64,000 nucleotides of DNA, from contig NZ_SNXY01000008.1 in assembly GCF_004362745.1 (NCBI RefSeq), positions 248,001 through 312,000 of the forward strand. The letters are read 5' to 3'. This stretch comes from Oharaeibacter diazotrophicus. Lineage in GTDB: Bacteria; Pseudomonadota; Alphaproteobacteria; Rhizobiales; Pleomorphomonadaceae. Position numbers and translations under genes: made by a program. Under the pieces are notes generated by a model that did not search any database, was not told where the DNA came from, and saw only the letters and a program-made list of their open reading frames with translations. Of this stretch, positions 26,942-35,330 are shown piece after piece. Position 1 is the stretch's first letter, and every line of letters begins with the position of its first letter.

Positions 26942-28336
26942 TCACTCGTAGGCGAAGCCGAAGCGGCCGGTGTAGGCGCCGGTCGGAGAGGTCCCGCGGT
27001 TGGCGTAGACCTTGTTGACCTGGTTGAGGAAATAGGTCTGCGCGTCCGACGAGAAGCCGAGGTTCTGGTCGGGACGGGAGATCGCCGACGTCGCCACCGG
27101 GTCGACCACGTAGGGCGTGACGAAGATCACGAGCTCGGTCTGCTGGCGCTGGAAGTCGCGGCTCTTGAACAGCGATCCGAGGATCGGCAGATCCATCAGC
27201 CCGGGCACGCCGGACAGCGACTGGCGGACGTCGTCCTTGACGAGGCCGCCGATCGCCAGCGAGCCGCCCGAGGGCAGTTCGACGACGGTCTCGGCGCGGC
27301 GGGTCTTGAAGCCGAGGATCGAGATGTCGCTGTCGGCGTTCGTGGTGATCTTCAGCTTGTTGGAGTTGTCGAGCTCGGAGATCTCGGTCTTGATCTTCAG
27401 GCTGATCCGGCCCGGCGAGAGCACGATCGGCGTGAAGTTGAGGCCGACGCCGTAGGGCTTGAACTGATACTCGATCCGGCCGCTGTCGGTGATGCCGGAG
27501 ATCGCCGGGAACTCGCCGCCGACGAGGAAGCTGGCGCTCTCGCCGGAGACGGCGGTCAGGTTCGGCTCGGCCAGCGTCTTCAGGATGCCGTCCTGCTCGA
27601 GGGCGCGGACGGTGGCCGAGAAGTCGCTCGCGGTGATCTTCAGCGCCGTGTCGGACAGCGCCGCACCGGCGACGCCGAACGGGTTGCTGACGATCGGGTT
27701 GAACGAGACGCCACCACCGGTGGCGCTGAAGGAGAAGTCGACGCCGAGCTGGCGGGCCGCGTTGCGCTGCACCTCGGCGATGACGACGCGCAGGTTGACC
27801 TGATCGGAGCCGGCGATCGCGATGGAATTGACCACCTTGGCGGGGTCGCCGACGAACTTGGCGGCGATCTCGGCCGCCTTGAGCGCCGCCTCGGCGGAGG
27901 GGGCGGTGCCCGACAGCACGATCGAATCGCCGAGCGACTGGGCGCGGATCTTCGCGCCGGGCACGACGCCCTGGATCGTCGCCTCGAGGCCGACGGTGTC
28001 GCGGGCGACGACCAGCTCGAACTGGGCGAGCTGGCGGCCGCCTTCGCCGAACAGGAAGACGTTGGTCTCGCCGGCCGAGACGCCGATCAGGTAGATCTTG
28101 CGATTGGTGCGAACCACCGCGTCGGCGACCGCGGGATTGGCCACCATGACGTCCTTGACGTCCTCGGGCAGGTTGACCACCAGCGACTTGTTGAGCGCGA
28201 GGCGGACGACGCGGCCGGACATCTCGGCAGCGGAGGCGTAGGTGGCCTCGTCGGCGGCGCTGGCCGGCGGCGGCGCCGCGGCGAAACCGGCCGCGATCGC
28301 GACGGCCGCCAGGAGGTGGGCGAAGGAGCGCTTCAT
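26942..28336 (-). CDS. cpaC: Tad pilus outer-membrane secretin CpaC
   Basis: 464 aa with a signal peptide ending near ASA at 27. The pilus N-terminal domain (LNKSLVVNLPEDVKDVMVANPAVADAVVRTNRKIYLIG) is followed by a BON-like region and the secretin domain with VNLRVVIAEVQR, LAEPNLTAVSGESASFLVGGEFP and the closing GGLVKDDVRQSLSGVPGLMDLPILGSLF. It forms the outer-membrane channel of the Flp pilus. The start was chosen at MKRSFAH with GAGGA upstream. Confidence 0.95.
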   Translation of the reverse strand: MKRSFAHLLAAVAIAAGFAAAPPPASAADEATYASAAEMSGRVVRLALNKSLVVNLPEDVKDVMVANPAVADAVVRTNRKIYLIGVSAGETNVFLFGEGGRQLAQFELVVARDTVGLEATIQGVVPGAKIRAQSLGDSIVLSGTAPSAEAALKAAEIAAKFVGDPAKVVNSIAIAGSDQVNLRVVIAEVQRNAARQLGVDFSFSATGGGVSFNPIVSNPFGVAGAALSDTALKITASDFSATVRALEQDGILKTLAEPNLTAVSGESASFLVGGEFPAISGITDSGRIEYQFKPYGVGLNFTPIVLSPGRISLKIKTEISELDNSNKLKITTNADSDISILGFKTRRAETVVELPSGGSLAIGGLVKDDVRQSLSGVPGLMDLPILGSLFKSRDFQRQQTELVIFVTPYVVDPVATSAISRPDQNLGFSSDAQTYFLNQVNKVYANRGTSPTGAYTGRFGFAYE

Positions 28337-28380
28337 CGTATCCGTCCTCGACGGGTGGCGGTTCTCGGCGGCGGCGCGCG

Positions 28381-29169
28381 TCATTCCGCGGCCCTCGTCG
28401 TGACGCGGGAGGTGACCCCGAACTTGACCATGTTGACGCCGCTCGGCTTGCGGTGCTCGACCGGGTCGGCGTCCTGGTCGCGGATCGAGCGCAGCGCGAG
28501 GGCGATGGTGCCGATCTGCTGGGCCTGAACGACCAGTTCCGACTGCTCCGGCGTCAGCTCGAGCGTGGCAGTGTCCTGGGCGACCACCGAGGCGGACTTC
28601 TCGCCGCCCGCCTGTTCGACGGTCTGGTCGATGGCGAGCACCCGGATGTTCTGCAGGATGGTCTCGGAGGTGGCCTCGCCGGCCCCGGCCTGACGGATCA
28701 GGATGACGTCGACGCGGTCCTCCGGCAGGACGAAGCCGCCGGCGGTCGAGGCGGCGTTGACGCGGACGGCGACGGCGCGCATGCCGGCCGGCAGCACGGC
28801 GGAGAGGAAGCCGCGGTCCGAGCGGACCAGCTTGCTCTCCTTGACCGGTTCGCCGGTCGACATCGGGATGCGCACCAGATAGCCGGCGAGCTCGGTGACC
28901 GCGTCGGGGCGCTGGGTGCGGGTGATGTAGCCGTCGGACAGGCCGGAGGCCGGCCAGGTCTTCCAGGTCACCGCACCGCCGTCGATCGCCGAGCCGAGGC
29001 CGATGTCCTTGGCGGCGACGAGCACGTCCTCGGTCTTCATCACCGGGGCGGCGGGGGCCGATGCCTGCTGGACCGAGGGCCGCGGCGCGGCGAGGCGCAG
29101 GGCGAGCATTCCGGCCGCGGCGGCCGCGCCGAGGGCGACCAGGAGAATGACGAACTGTATCGGACGCAT
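28381..29169 (-). CDS. cpaB: Tad pilus assembly protein CpaB/RcpC
   Basis: 262 aa, anchored by an N-terminal hydrophobic helix (FVILLVALGAAAAAGMLAL). A SAF domain (VLVAAKDIGLGSAIDGGAVTWKTWP) and the RcpC/CpaB domain follow (VLPAGMRAVAVRVNAASTAGGFVLPEDRVDVILI). It is a periplasmic scaffold of the Flp pilus. It is the first gene of the cpaB-F/tadBC run, and a promoter-like sequence with a CtrA-type box lies in the 129-nt gap upstream. Confidence 0.93.
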   Translation of the reverse strand: MRPIQFVILLVALGAAAAAGMLALRLAAPRPSVQQASAPAAPVMKTEDVLVAAKDIGLGSAIDGGAVTWKTWPASGLSDGYITRTQRPDAVTELAGYLVRIPMSTGEPVKESKLVRSDRGFLSAVLPAGMRAVAVRVNAASTAGGFVLPEDRVDVILIRQAGAGEATSETILQNIRVLAIDQTVEQAGGEKSASVVAQDTATLELTPEQSELVVQAQQIGTIALALRSIRDQDADPVEHRKPSGVNMVKFGVTSRVTTRAAE

Positions 29170-29238
29170 GGCCTGTTCCCGGGTGGCACGAGCACGTGAA
29201 CTCGCACCCTCATCGGGAGTGAAGCCGGAAGCCCTGAA

Positions 29239-29267
29239 TTTATGGTTAACAATCGTTTTCGAAGCAA
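29239..29267 (-). promoter_or_regulatory. Putative cpaB promoter with CtrA-type box
   Basis: On the minus strand TTGCTT (29267-29262), a 17-nt spacer and CATAAA (29244-29239) form a plausible promoter. Overlapping the -10 is TTAACCAT (29249-29242), identical to the 8-mer site I recall for the cell-cycle regulator CtrA in alphaproteobacteria. Bases here are unusually A/T rich for this genome. Confidence 0.5.
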
Positions 29268-29298
29268 CGACTTCGCCGCCGCCGCGCCGATGCCGCCG

Positions 29299-29820
29299 TC
29301 AGGACAGGACGGCGGCGACGGCCTGGAACCAGCGTCCCTCGGGGAACACCATCAGCGCGCCGCCGGCGAGCGCGATGCCGTAGGGCACGCCGTTGCCGGG
29401 GGCGTGCAGGCGCTGGATCCATTCCTCGCGGAGCGCGAAGGCCGGGATCGGCAGGGCGCGGAAGCCCAGGAAAGCGGAGGCGAGCACGCCGCCGAGGATC
29501 GCAGTGTAGATCAGGAAGGGCACGGCCTGGTCGGGTCCGACCCAGAGCGCGATCGCCGCGGCGAGCTTGGCGTCGCCGCCGCCGATCCAGCCGAAGGCGA
29601 ACATGGCGAAGGTCGCCGAGAGCACGCCGAGGCCGACCGCGACATGGACGCCGGTCGCGCCGAAGCCGAGGCCGGTGGCGGCCGCCGCGACGAAGAAGGC
29701 GGCGACGAGGGCGAGGCTCAGCCGATTCGGAATCGTCATCGTCAGGAGGTCGGACGCGGCGGCGAAGGCCATCGCGACCGGGAAGACGAGCACGGCGGCG
29801 AACGAAACGGCTTCGGACAA
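29299..29820 (-). CDS. cpaA: Prepilin peptidase CpaA/TadV
   Basis: A 173-aa membrane protease of the A24 family with about five to six hydrophobic helices. The two catalytic aspartates are Asp24 (ASDLLTMTIPNR) and Asp83 (IGGGDAKLAAA). It cleaves and processes the Flp prepilin and TadE-like pseudopilins. The start is TTG at 29820, preceded by a strong AGGAGG at a 5-nt spacing; ATG alternatives upstream would add unrelated sequence. It lies behind the pilA terminator, so its expression probably depends on read-through or its own promoter. Confidence 0.9.
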   Translation of the reverse strand: MSEAVSFAAVLVFPVAMAFAAASDLLTMTIPNRLSLALVAAFFVAAAATGLGFGATGVHVAVGLGVLSATFAMFAFGWIGGGDAKLAAAIALWVGPDQAVPFLIYTAILGGVLASAFLGFRALPIPAFALREEWIQRLHAPGNGVPYGIALAGGALMVFPEGRWFQAVAAVLS

Positions 29821-29912
29821 CGACGCCTCCTGTCGGATCTCGCGGCCGCTGCGCGGCGGCCCTCCCGTCGGGTCGGCGGCTCCGACGCGATCCCTCGCCG
29901 CGCAACCGCCGG

Positions 29913-29945
29913 AAAAAAACGGGCGACCCGCTCGCACGGGTCGCC
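29913..29945 (-). terminator. Rho-independent terminator after pilA
   Basis: On the minus strand the perfect 9-bp stem GGCGACCCG / CGGGTCGCC (29945-29922, 6-nt loop) is followed, after CG, by seven T (29919-29913). It is the clearest intrinsic terminator in the window. It uncouples abundant pilin mRNA from the downstream cpaA-tadC genes. Confidence 0.9.
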
Positions 29946-29964
29946 ACATTGCGCCATCCTGGTG

Positions 29965-29986
29965 CCGGACCGTGCGAACGGTCCGG
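29965..29986 (-). other. Second hairpin just behind pilA
   Basis: CCGGACCG / CGGTCCGG, an 8-bp stem with a 6-nt loop, beginning 6 nt after the pilA stop codon and upstream of the intrinsic terminator. It probably protects the 3' end of the short pilin transcript. Confidence 0.5.
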
Positions 29987-29992
29987 ACCGGA

Positions 29993-30166
29993 TCACTGGG
30001 CGGTGTTGAGGTGGTCGCTGACGCTGGTGAAGGTGTCCGAGACCTTGGTGCCGAGCGTGGTGGCGGCGCCGATGATCGCGACGGCGATCAGCGAGGCGAT
30101 GAGGCCGTATTCGATGGCGGTCGCACCCGACTCGTTGGCAACGAAACGCTTGACGAGCTTCTTCAT
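29993..30166 (-). CDS. pilA: Flp-type major pilin
   Basis: A 57-aa Flp/Fap prepilin. The basic leader MKKLVKRFVANESG is cut after Gly14, and the mature protein begins ATAIEYGLIASLIAVAIIGAA, with the Glu and Tyr typical of Flp pilins. AAGGAG lies 8 nt before the ATG. A strong terminator follows. It is the main subunit of the Tad pilus used in adhesion and surface sensing. Confidence 0.96.
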   Translation of the reverse strand: MKKLVKRFVANESGATAIEYGLIASLIAVAIIGAATTLGTKVSDTFTSVSDHLNTAQ

Positions 30167-30474
30167 GACGATCTCCTTGCTCACTCTCTGACAGCACGGG
30201 TTCTCTGGTCGATTGTTTTTGCCTGACCGCTCTGAACCGAAGCCGACACTAGAGGGTGGGCCTTGCCATGAAGTTAAAATCGACGGCTTTCGGCCCGGGA
30301 ACATCGTCGGTTCTTCTGTTGGTTAAAGTAAACTCACCGGAACATTCGGGAGGACTTCGTTAACTCTGAAGCAGCGCGGAAACGCGCACCGCCGTCGCGG
30401 TTCGACGGCCGTATTCGTGGTTTGTTTACCATCTTGCCCCAGTGTCGGGACCGCACGAGGACCTGGAGGTTTCG
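30167..30474. promoter_or_regulatory. Divergent regulatory region of the Tad locus
   Basis: 308 nt between pilA (minus) and the secretin N-domain gene (plus), markedly A/T richer than the genome, with three TTAA words (30274, 30323, 30360). TTAACCAA on the minus strand (30326-30319) and TTTACCAT on the plus strand (30425-30432) each match the CtrA 8-mer TTAACCAT at 7 of 8 positions. No coding sequence is evident. GGAGG at 30464 serves the plus-strand gene. Confidence 0.5.
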
Positions 30475-30942
30475 ATGGACGGTCGTTTCTGGATCGCTGC
30501 CGCGCTCGCGACGGCCGTGAGCGGAACCGCGTCCGCGGATCAGGTCTCGGTCACGCTCGACCAGGCGAAGATCGTGCGCATGGCCGCGCCGGCGGGCACC
30601 GTCATCATCGGCAACCCCGCGATCGCCGACGCGACCCTGCAGGACGCGCAGACGCTGGTGATCACCGGCCGCGCCTACGGCACCACCAACCTGCTCGTGC
30701 TCGACGCGTCCGGCGAGCCGATCGCCGACGACCAGCTCGTCGTCCAGGCGCCGACCGAGACCGTGACCGTCTACCGCGGCGCCGCCCGGGCGTCGCTGTC
30801 CTGCTCGCCGGTCTGCCAGCCGACGCTGGTGCCGGGCGACGCCCCCGACTTCTTCACCGCGACGCAACTGCAGGCGACCGCCCGCGCCGGCAACGCCACC
30901 GGGCAGACCGGCAACACCCCGCCGGCGAGCGAGAACCGCTGA
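30475..30942 (+). CDS. Pilus assembly N-terminal-domain protein (CpaC N-domain only)
   Basis: 155 aa with a signal peptide (MDGRFWIAAALATAVSGTASA). The mature part is a single pilus-formation N-terminal domain as at the front of CpaC: QVSVTLDQAKIVRMAAPAGTVIIGNPAIADATLQDAQTLVITGRAYGTTNLLVLD. A Cys-containing tail (SCSPVCQP) and a Gln/Thr-rich end follow. It has no secretin domain. It is probably a periplasmic accessory of the Tad secretin. GGAGG precedes the ATG. It heads the divergent plus-strand arm before two TadE genes. Confidence 0.82.
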   Translation: MDGRFWIAAALATAVSGTASADQVSVTLDQAKIVRMAAPAGTVIIGNPAIADATLQDAQTLVITGRAYGTTNLLVLDASGEPIADDQLVVQAPTETVTVYRGAARASLSCSPVCQPTLVPGDAPDFFTATQLQATARAGNATGQTGNTPPASENR

Positions 30943-31099
30943 CCGGCCGCGGCAACGGCGGACGCCGTCAACCCGGCGTTCACCATGTCTGGGCGGCCGG
31001 ACGGGTATCGGTGCGACTTATACCCTTCCTCAACCCGGGCGTGGCGAGATCGCTGGACGAATGCTCCCCGTGGAGCGTCAAGAGCACCGGCGACCGGGA

Positions 31100-31666
31100 A
31101 TGGCAGAGAACACGAGAGCCCCGACCGTCGATCGCGACCGCCCCCGCCGCGGCCTGTTCGCGCGTTTCGGACGCGGACGCGACGGCGCGGTGGCGCTCGA
31201 ATTCGCGATCGTCTCGATCCCGTTCTTCGCGTTGATGTTCGCGATCATCGAGACGGCGCTTATGTTCTTCGTCTCGCAGATCCTCGACACCGCGGTGACC
31301 AAGGCGTCGCGGCAGATCCGGACCGGGCAGGCGCAGCAGGCGGGTATGGACGCCGGCGCCTTCAAGACCCAGGTCTGCAACTCGATGCTCGGTCTCGTCG
31401 ACTGCCGCGCCAACCTCTACGTCGACGTCAAGACCTACGCCAGCTTCGGCAGCTACGCGCCGACGTCGCCGGTCGATCCGACCACCAAGCAGATGAAGCC
31501 GACGACCTACTCGCCGGGTGGTAGCGGCTCGATCGTGGTCGTGCGCGCCTTCTACGCCTGGCCGACCTACTTCACTCCGCTCAGCGCCAACGCCACCAAG
31601 CTGGCCGACGGCCGGCGCCTGCTCGGCGCCGTGGTGGCGTTCCGCAACGAGCCCTTCCCCTGGTGA
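31100..31666 (+). CDS. TadE-family pseudopilin 1
   Basis: 188 aa. After a basic cytoplasmic tail (RPRRGLFARFGRGRDG), a TadE-like segment VALEFAIVSIPFFALMFAIIETALMFF forms the single membrane helix with the conserved early Glu. The remaining 130 residues are periplasmic with two Cys (VCNSMLGLVDC). TadE/TadF pseudopilins are processed by CpaA and help pilus assembly. The ATG at 31100 was preferred; one at 31061 would add 13 residues. Neither has a strong Shine-Dalgarno. Confidence 0.85.
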   Translation: MAENTRAPTVDRDRPRRGLFARFGRGRDGAVALEFAIVSIPFFALMFAIIETALMFFVSQILDTAVTKASRQIRTGQAQQAGMDAGAFKTQVCNSMLGLVDCRANLYVDVKTYASFGSYAPTSPVDPTTKQMKPTTYSPGGSGSIVVVRAFYAWPTYFTPLSANATKLADGRRLLGAVVAFRNEPFPW

Positions 31667-31673
31667 CCGGCCC

Positions 31674-32243
31674 ATGGCCCCCCTGACCACCCTCGCCCGC
31701 CGTCTCCTGGCCCTCGCCCGGTCGAACCGCGGCGTTTCGGCGGTCGAGTTCGCGCTGATCCTGCCGGTGATGCTGCTGCTCTACGCCGGCGGTGTCGAGC
31801 TCAGCGAGGCGCTGTCGGTCGACCGCAAGGTCAACCGGGTGTCGAGCACGATCTGCGACCTGGTCTCCCAGGTCTCGAACGTGTCGAGCAGCGACATGAC
31901 CGACATCTTCAACGCCTCCGCCGCGATCCTGGAGCCCTACTCCACCGGCACGTCGCTGAAGATGCAGATCCTCGTCGTCGACATCGGCTCGACCAAGCAG
32001 ACCGTGAACTGGTCCAAGGCCAAGAACGATTCGGTCTACGCCAAGGGCGTGACGTCGCCGATCACCGTTCCGTCGGCGATCGCCGTCGTCGGCACCCAGG
32101 TCGTGATCGCCCGCGTGCGCTACAGCTACCAGTCGCCGTTCGGCGACCTGATGAAGTCGGTCACCGGGCACGACACCTACGACCTCGAGCACGTCTTCAT
32201 GATGCGCCCGCGCCTCGGGACGTCGATCACCTTCTCGTCCTGA
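31674..32243 (+). CDS. TadE-family pseudopilin 2
   Basis: 189 aa, 7 nt after the previous gene. A basic tail precedes the TadE-type helix GVSAVEFALILPVMLLLYAGGVELSEAL. The periplasmic remainder (ICDLVSQVSNVSSSDMTDIFNASAAILEPY) is the usual TadE/TadG-like extension. It is a likely paralogue or TadF-like partner of the preceding gene in the Flp pilus. It is followed by 109 nt with no evident gene. Confidence 0.85.
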   Translation: MAPLTTLARRLLALARSNRGVSAVEFALILPVMLLLYAGGVELSEALSVDRKVNRVSSTICDLVSQVSNVSSSDMTDIFNASAAILEPYSTGTSLKMQILVVDIGSTKQTVNWSKAKNDSVYAKGVTSPITVPSAIAVVGTQVVIARVRYSYQSPFGDLMKSVTGHDTYDLEHVFMMRPRLGTSITFSS

Positions 32244-32352
32244 ACGGCGGCAGGATTAACGGGGCGTCAACGCCGCGGCGCGCATCCTGCTGATCCGGTG
32301 GCCGTGCAAGGGGCCGACCGCCCGCTCGTCCGCCCTGCGCCGAGGCCCGCAC

Positions 32353-33996
32353 TTGTCCGCCCGCGACACCCAGACGACCGGATCCAAGCGCTCGCTCGCC
32401 CCGCTCGGCGCGGTGGTGATCGCGATCGCGGCCTTCGCCTGCGTCGAGGCGACCGGCTGGGTGATGCGCCAGACCGACCGTACCAACTTCCTGGCGCGGG
32501 CGTTCTCCCACACCGAGGCCACGCTGAAGGCCGCCGTCGACCCGCGCTTCCAGACCAAGGCCGACGAGATCGCCCGCGTCCTGACGCGCCTCGTCGTGAT
32601 CGACGCCATCAAGGGCGCCGCCCTGTTCGACGGCAGCGGCCATCTGCAGGACAGCTTCGGCGAGCGCACCGAGACCGGCTTCGAATCGATCCTGCGCGTG
32701 CCCTCCAACGTGTTCGGCACCGCGGACCCGACCCGCGCCGAGTTCTACCTCGCTCCCGCCGTCACCGGCACGCCGTTCCACCTCCTGGTGCGCACCGACG
32801 TCGGCGAGATGGCCGGCCTCGAGGGGCTGGCGGGCCGACGCATCACGGCGCTGGCCGCCGCCGCCGCGGCCGCCGCGGGGGCGACGACGCTGCTGTTCGT
32901 GTGGTTCGGCGTCGCCGTGCCGATCCGGCGCATCGTCGCAGTGGCCGAGAAGGCGATCGCCCATCCCGGGATGGCCGACGTCGGTCCGCCGATCCGTGGC
33001 GCCGCCGGCGAACTGGCGACGCTGGCGGCCGGTGTCGAGCGGCTGCGGTCGTCGCTCGCCGAGATCTGGCGCACCAAGGTGCTGGTGGCCGACGCCATTC
33101 TGGAGAGTGCGCCCTTCGCGGTGGTTCAGCTCGCCCCGGACGGCTCGCCGATCTTCGGCAACCCGGCGGCGACGGCGCTGTTCGGCCATGACGTCGCCCA
33201 CGGTGCCGACCCCGGCGTGCCGGTGATCGTGCGCGACCTCGAGACCGCCGAGCGCACCGTCCTGCGCGAACATTTCGAGCGCCACGGCGGCGCTCCCCGG
33301 CTGGTCGAGATCGCCGGCTCGACCGGCGATCACTACGCCCAAGCCGCGAGCCTCGTCGTCGGTGCGGACACCCGGTCGCCGACGACCATCGCCATGTTCG
33401 CCGACGTGACCGCCACCCACGGTGCGCGGCTGGGCGCCGAGGGCGAGCGCGACCGCCTCGCGGCGCTGGCGCGCCTGATGGCGCGCCGCGAGGCCGAACT
33501 CAAGTTTTCGCTCGAGACCAGCCTGACGCTGCTGTCCGGCGACGCGCGCGGCCGCGAGGCCCATCTCGACATCGCCCCGTTCGCACGGGAATGGCTCGAC
33601 ACCGCCACCGCCGCCGGGCTCGTCGTCGCCCGCTCCGCCGTCAACGAGGACGCCCCGCCGGTGGCCGGCCCGCGCGAGGACCTGCGCGCCACGATGCGAC
33701 TCGCGCTGTTGCTCGCCTACGCCCGCTCGGCTCGCCCGCCGGTGCAGATGCTGGTCGAGGTCAAGGGCATCAACTTCGAGACCGTCGGCCTCACCGTCCG
33801 CGCCACCGGGGCGGAAGGGGTCGGCGAGGAGACGCTCGGCGTCGACTGGCAGCTGCCGCTCGGGGCGCTGCGCGCCGCGGTGCGCCGCGTCGGGGGCCAG
33901 ATGTCCGAGGTCGTGGTCGAGGAGGACGAGGTGATCGTCCGCATCGTGCTGCGCGGCGCCGCCGAACGCCTGACCGCCACCCGCAAGAAAGCCTGA
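32353..33996 (+). CDS. Membrane PAS sensor with degenerate histidine-kinase core
   Basis: 547 aa from a TTG with GAGG upstream. TM1 lies at about 17-35, an extracytoplasmic domain at 40-160, TM2 at about 165-187, a HAMP-like linker at 188-245 and a PAS domain at 246-355 (ILESAPFAVVQLAPDGSPIFGNPAA). The last 190 residues align in layout with DHp and HATPase domains, but I find no H-box His, and the N-, D- and G-boxes are replaced (RLALLLAYARSARPP, LPLGALRAAVRRVGGQM). It is probably a pseudokinase sensor. It follows the Tad plus-strand arm; a link to pili is possible. Confidence 0.7.
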   Translation: MSARDTQTTGSKRSLAPLGAVVIAIAAFACVEATGWVMRQTDRTNFLARAFSHTEATLKAAVDPRFQTKADEIARVLTRLVVIDAIKGAALFDGSGHLQDSFGERTETGFESILRVPSNVFGTADPTRAEFYLAPAVTGTPFHLLVRTDVGEMAGLEGLAGRRITALAAAAAAAAGATTLLFVWFGVAVPIRRIVAVAEKAIAHPGMADVGPPIRGAAGELATLAAGVERLRSSLAEIWRTKVLVADAILESAPFAVVQLAPDGSPIFGNPAATALFGHDVAHGADPGVPVIVRDLETAERTVLREHFERHGGAPRLVEIAGSTGDHYAQAASLVVGADTRSPTTIAMFADVTATHGARLGAEGERDRLAALARLMARREAELKFSLETSLTLLSGDARGREAHLDIAPFAREWLDTATAAGLVVARSAVNEDAPPVAGPREDLRATMRLALLLAYARSARPPVQMLVEVKGINFETVGLTVRATGAEGVGEETLGVDWQLPLGALRAAVRRVGGQMSEVVVEEDEVIVRIVLRGAAERLTATRKKA

Positions 33997-34070
33997 TCGG
34001 CGACCGTCGCGAGATCGCCATCGATCACCGGCAGAAGGTTGCGAGAGCCCCTCGCGCCGCAGGTGACCCC

Positions 34071-34688
34071 TTGCCCTCCATCTCGACCGTCGTGTTCGAC
34101 ATCGGCAACGTGCTGATCCGCTGGGATCCCCGCTTCCTCTACCGCGAGCTGATCGACGACGAGGCGCGGATGGAGCGCTTCCTCGCGGAGGTCTGCACCC
34201 CCGCCTGGAACCTCGAGCAGGACCGCGGCCGCGACTGGGCCGAGGCGGTGGCCGAGCTCGTCGCCCGCCATCCCGGCGACGCCGACCTGATCCGGGCGTT
34301 CGACGAACGCTGGAGCGAGATGGTGCCGGGGCCGATCGAGGGCAGCGTCGCGATCCTGGAGGAGCTTTCCGCCGCCGGCGTACCGCTCTACGCCATCACC
34401 AACTTCTCCGCCGCCAAGTGGGCCGAGACGCGGGCGCGCTTTTCCTTCCTCGACCTGTTCGGCGAGATCGTGGTCTCCGCGCACGAGCGTGTGCTGAAGC
34501 CCGACCCGACGATCTACCGGCTGCTGTTCGACCGCCGCGGCATCGATCCGCGCACGGCGGTGTTCGTCGACGACAGCGCCGCCAACGTCGCCGGCGCCGA
34601 GGCGGTCGGCATGACCGCGATCCGCTTCACCGATCCGGCCGACCTCAGGATGCGGCTGCGCGACCTCGGCCTGCCGCTGGCGGGCTGA
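34071..34688 (+). CDS. HAD-family hydrolase (HAD-IA)
   Basis: 205 aa from a TTG with AGGTGA upstream. The motifs are complete: motif I DIGNVLIRWDP (nucleophile Asp near residue 10), motif II AITNFS, motif III Lys in RVLKPDP and motif IV VFVDDSAANV. The helical cap is of the haloacid-dehalogenase/phosphatase type. It is probably a phosphatase on a small metabolite; the substrate is not evident. It converges on the aspartic protease gene with 9 nt between the stops. Confidence 0.85.
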   Translation: MPSISTVVFDIGNVLIRWDPRFLYRELIDDEARMERFLAEVCTPAWNLEQDRGRDWAEAVAELVARHPGDADLIRAFDERWSEMVPGPIEGSVAILEELSAAGVPLYAITNFSAAKWAETRARFSFLDLFGEIVVSAHERVLKPDPTIYRLLFDRRGIDPRTAVFVDDSAANVAGAEAVGMTAIRFTDPADLRMRLRDLGLPLAG

Positions 34689-34697
34689 GGAAGCGGC

Positions 34698-35222
34698 TCA
34701 CGGCGACAGCACGAGCCGGCCGCCCGAGACCTCGACCCGGCCGAGCCGACCGAGAAACGACATGCCGAGCAGATTGCCGGCGAGGGCCGCGTCGGGCAGC
34801 ACCAGCGCCTCGACCGCGGCGATCCGGATCGCTCCGACCTCGACCGCGTCGAGCGTCGCCGGGGCGGCCATGACGCGGCCGTTGGCGGTCGTGACCGGCA
34901 CGACGTAGTCCGTCGGCGCCGGCCGGATACCGAGCTTGGCTGCGTCGCCGGCGCGCAGCGCCACCGTGGTCGCGCCGGTATCGGCGAGGAAGCCGAGACG
35001 GACGCCGCCGACACGGGCGTCGAGCCGGAAGTGGCCGCTCGCATCGGCGGGGACGACGACGTCGCCGAGACGGGTGCCGCCGCTCGGTCGCGGCGCGGCG
35101 GCCGCGACAGCGTCCGGCTCCGGAGCCGGGGTTGCGAAGCGGTCGGCGAGCGCGCGGATCTCCGGCACCGCGGCGGTGAGGAGCAGCGCGGCGAACGCGG
35201 TGGAGAACAGCAGCTTCGACAT
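34698..35222 (-). CDS. Retroviral-type aspartic protease (TIGR02281-like)
   Basis: 174 aa with an N-terminal membrane or signal segment (LLFSTAFAALLLTAAVP). The protease domain has the single active-site motif FLADTGATTVAL (D-T-G-A) and the later GNLLGMSFLGRLGRVEVSGGRLVLSP block typical of clan AA proteins of proteobacteria. It should dimerise and act in the periplasm or at the membrane. The natural substrate is unknown. The start was placed at MSKLLFS; an in-frame ATG 11 codons upstream is possible. Confidence 0.82.
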   Translation of the reverse strand: MSKLLFSTAFAALLLTAAVPEIRALADRFATPAPEPDAVAAAAPRPSGGTRLGDVVVPADASGHFRLDARVGGVRLGFLADTGATTVALRAGDAAKLGIRPAPTDYVVPVTTANGRVMAAPATLDAVEVGAIRIAAVEALVLPDAALAGNLLGMSFLGRLGRVEVSGGRLVLSP

Positions 35223-35330
35223 CGGCGCGTCCGGGGTGGGCGACGGCGCGAGCATCGCAGACCCGGCTTGACCGCGCCTTAACCCGCGCGTGCGGCCCGA
35301 GCCCGGCGGGCCATCGTGCCGTTCGCCCGG

